A stretch of DNA of 14,418 bases from a bacterium. GTDB lineage: Bacteria > Eremiobacterota > Eremiobacteria > Baltobacterales > Baltobacteraceae. Below the pieces are notes generated by a model. It made no database searches and was not told where the DNA came from. It saw only the letters and a program-made list of their open reading frames with translations. Of the stretch, positions 13,583 through 14,418 are shown in pieces. The number at the start of each line of letters is the position of its first letter. Positions within the stretch are counted from its first letter, which is position 1. Location: the NCBI GenBank assembly GCA_021781095.1, contig JAJXXM010000087.1, forward strand, positions 1 through 14,418, in the 5' to 3' direction. A program made the translations under genes and the position numbers.

Positions 13583-14418
13583 CGCGACTCCTCGCTGAGG
13601 AATTGCGTGTAGCTCTCGTAACGCGAAGCGGCGATCTCGCCGCGTGTGACGGCTGCGCGAATCGCGCAGTCGGGTTCGTTGCGGTGCGAGCAGTCCGTGA
13701 AGCGGCAGCGCCCGGCCGCGACGAACTCGGGAAACGCAGGCGCCAACTCGCTCGGCGTCACCGCCCCTAAGCCGAAATCGGCGACGCCCGGGGAATCGAT
13801 GAGAAACCCCGGGTCGAGCCGTACCAGCCGCGCGGCGGTCGTCGTTTGGCGCCCCAAGCCGAAGCGTGAGAGATCGCCGATCTCGTTCTCGCCGCCCATC
13901 CAGCGGAAGATGCTCGATTTCCCGACCCCCGAGACGCCGACCAGCAGCGAGCGCGATCCGTCGAGCGCGCCGCGAAATTCTTCGATGCCGCCGCCGTGCT
14001 TGGCGTCGATCGACAGGCAGCGATAGCCCAGCGAACTGTAGAGCGCCGGCAACGCCGACGGGCTCTCGGCGATATCGGCTTTGGTGAACACGACCAGCGC
14101 CGCAATTTCTTCGAAGTGCGCGTACACCAGCAACTGGTCGAGCACGATCGTTCGCGGCGGCGGGGCGGCGAGCGAGGTAACCGTTACCAGCAACTCGACG
14201 TTCGCGGCGAGCGCCTTTTCCCGCCCGCCAACGGTGCGCCGGGCGAGCAACCGATCCCGGGGCTCGATCGCATCGATCACCACGACGGCATCGTCGAGCG
14301 GGCTGACGCGCACGCGATCCCCGGGCACCGGCATCGAACGCGCGCCGCTACTGCGGCGAATCTGCGCCAGCCGAATTCCGGGCTCGCCCTCCAGCGCCAC
14401 CCACGCCGAATTACGGCC
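13579..14418 (-). CDS. rsgA: Small ribosomal subunit biogenesis GTPase RsgA, 5' end beyond window
   Basis: RsgA is a circularly permuted GTPase that binds the 30S subunit late in assembly, checks the decoding centre and helps release RbfA. The frame is open to the window edge, with six codons before a GTG that could be mistaken for the start, and the truncated N-terminal OB fold (PVPGDRVRVSPLDD) shows that the gene continues outside. Counted from the edge, the permuted order is G4 FTKAD (111-115), G1 GVSGVGKSS (161-169), switch I GLGRQTTTAARL (187-198) and G3 DSPGV (208-212). The zinc motif follows, with Cys238, Cys243, His245 and Cys251 in the pattern C-x4-C-x-H-x5-C. The family usually has His before TTT in switch I (GLGQHTTT in E. 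coli); here the codon is CAA, giving Gln. The gene overlaps the convergent secreted-protein gene by four bases at the stop codons. Identification is firm. Confidence 0.96.
   Translation of the reverse strand, partial: GRNSAWVALEGEPGIRLAQIRRSSGARSMPVPGDRVRVSPLDDAVVVIDAIEPRDRLLARRTVGGREKALAANVELLVTVTSLAAPPPRTIVLDQLLVYAHFEEIAALVVFTKADIAESPSALPALYSSLGYRCLSIDAKHGGGIEEFRGALDGSRSLLVGVSGVGKSSIFRWMGGENEIGDLSRFGLGRQTTTAARLVRLDPGFLIDSPGVADFGLGAVTPSELAPAFPEFVAAGRCRFTDCSHRNEPDCAIRAAVTRGEIAASRYESYTQFLSEESR

Noticed and set aside
14398..14400. GTG as the true rsgA start
   Set aside because: The frame stays open to the window edge, and the residues before PVPGDRV are too few for the complete OB fold. The gene most likely continues beyond the window.

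Overview
The window looks like chromosome from a GC-rich diderm bacterium. The outer membrane is implied by a secretin and a DUF5916-type beta-barrel protein, and several products carry export signals. Codon use is strongly GC-biased, apart from one stretch described below. No rRNA, tRNA, CRISPR array, transposase or integrase was seen. The phylum cannot be fixed from the sequence. An Eremiobacterota/Vulcanimicrobiota-like or other little-studied GC-rich lineage is possible, but that is only a guess.

Left part (1-2,700) is housekeeping. It holds the 3' part of priA (replication restart helicase) on the plus strand. Convergent with it, four bases away, is a minus-strand pair: rpsT (ribosomal protein S20, with an unusually long Lys/Ala tail) followed by a fused threonine/serine exporter family (ThrE-type) membrane protein.

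Middle part (2,700-10,660) is a plus-strand accessory-looking block. An 805-residue secretin with five N-type ring-building subdomains and an extra beta domain after the pore is followed 90 bases later by a 1,676-residue secreted Rhs/YD-repeat protein. The Rhs gene has the layout of a polymorphic exoprotein: signal peptide, Pro-Thr linker, Rhs N-terminal domain, YD repeats, conserved Rhs core terminus and a roughly 160-residue variable Gly-rich tail. Its stop codon overlaps (ATGA) the start of a small membrane protein gene. The tail and the small gene are clearly poorer in G+C (about 52% counted in the tail) than the rest of the Rhs gene. This arrangement fits a tip-exchanged toxin and immunity pair, possibly using the neighbouring secretin for exit. 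It is the most interesting system in the window, but no toxin fold is recognised.

Right part (10,660-14,418) holds a minus-strand outer-membrane protein with a CBM9-like domain plus DUF5916, a plus-strand small secreted four-cysteine protein with a near-perfect ribosome binding site and an inverted repeat upstream, and the 3' part of rsgA on the minus strand (30S-assembly GTPase). The RsgA switch I motif has Gln where His is usual. The rsgA and secreted-protein stop codons overlap tail to tail.

There is no gene-free stretch longer than 300 bases. The four gaps (2,559-2,731; 5,150-5,239; 10,657-10,771; 12,980-13,162) are short; three carry the palindromes or promoter-like elements listed, and in 10,657-10,771 I saw nothing convincing.
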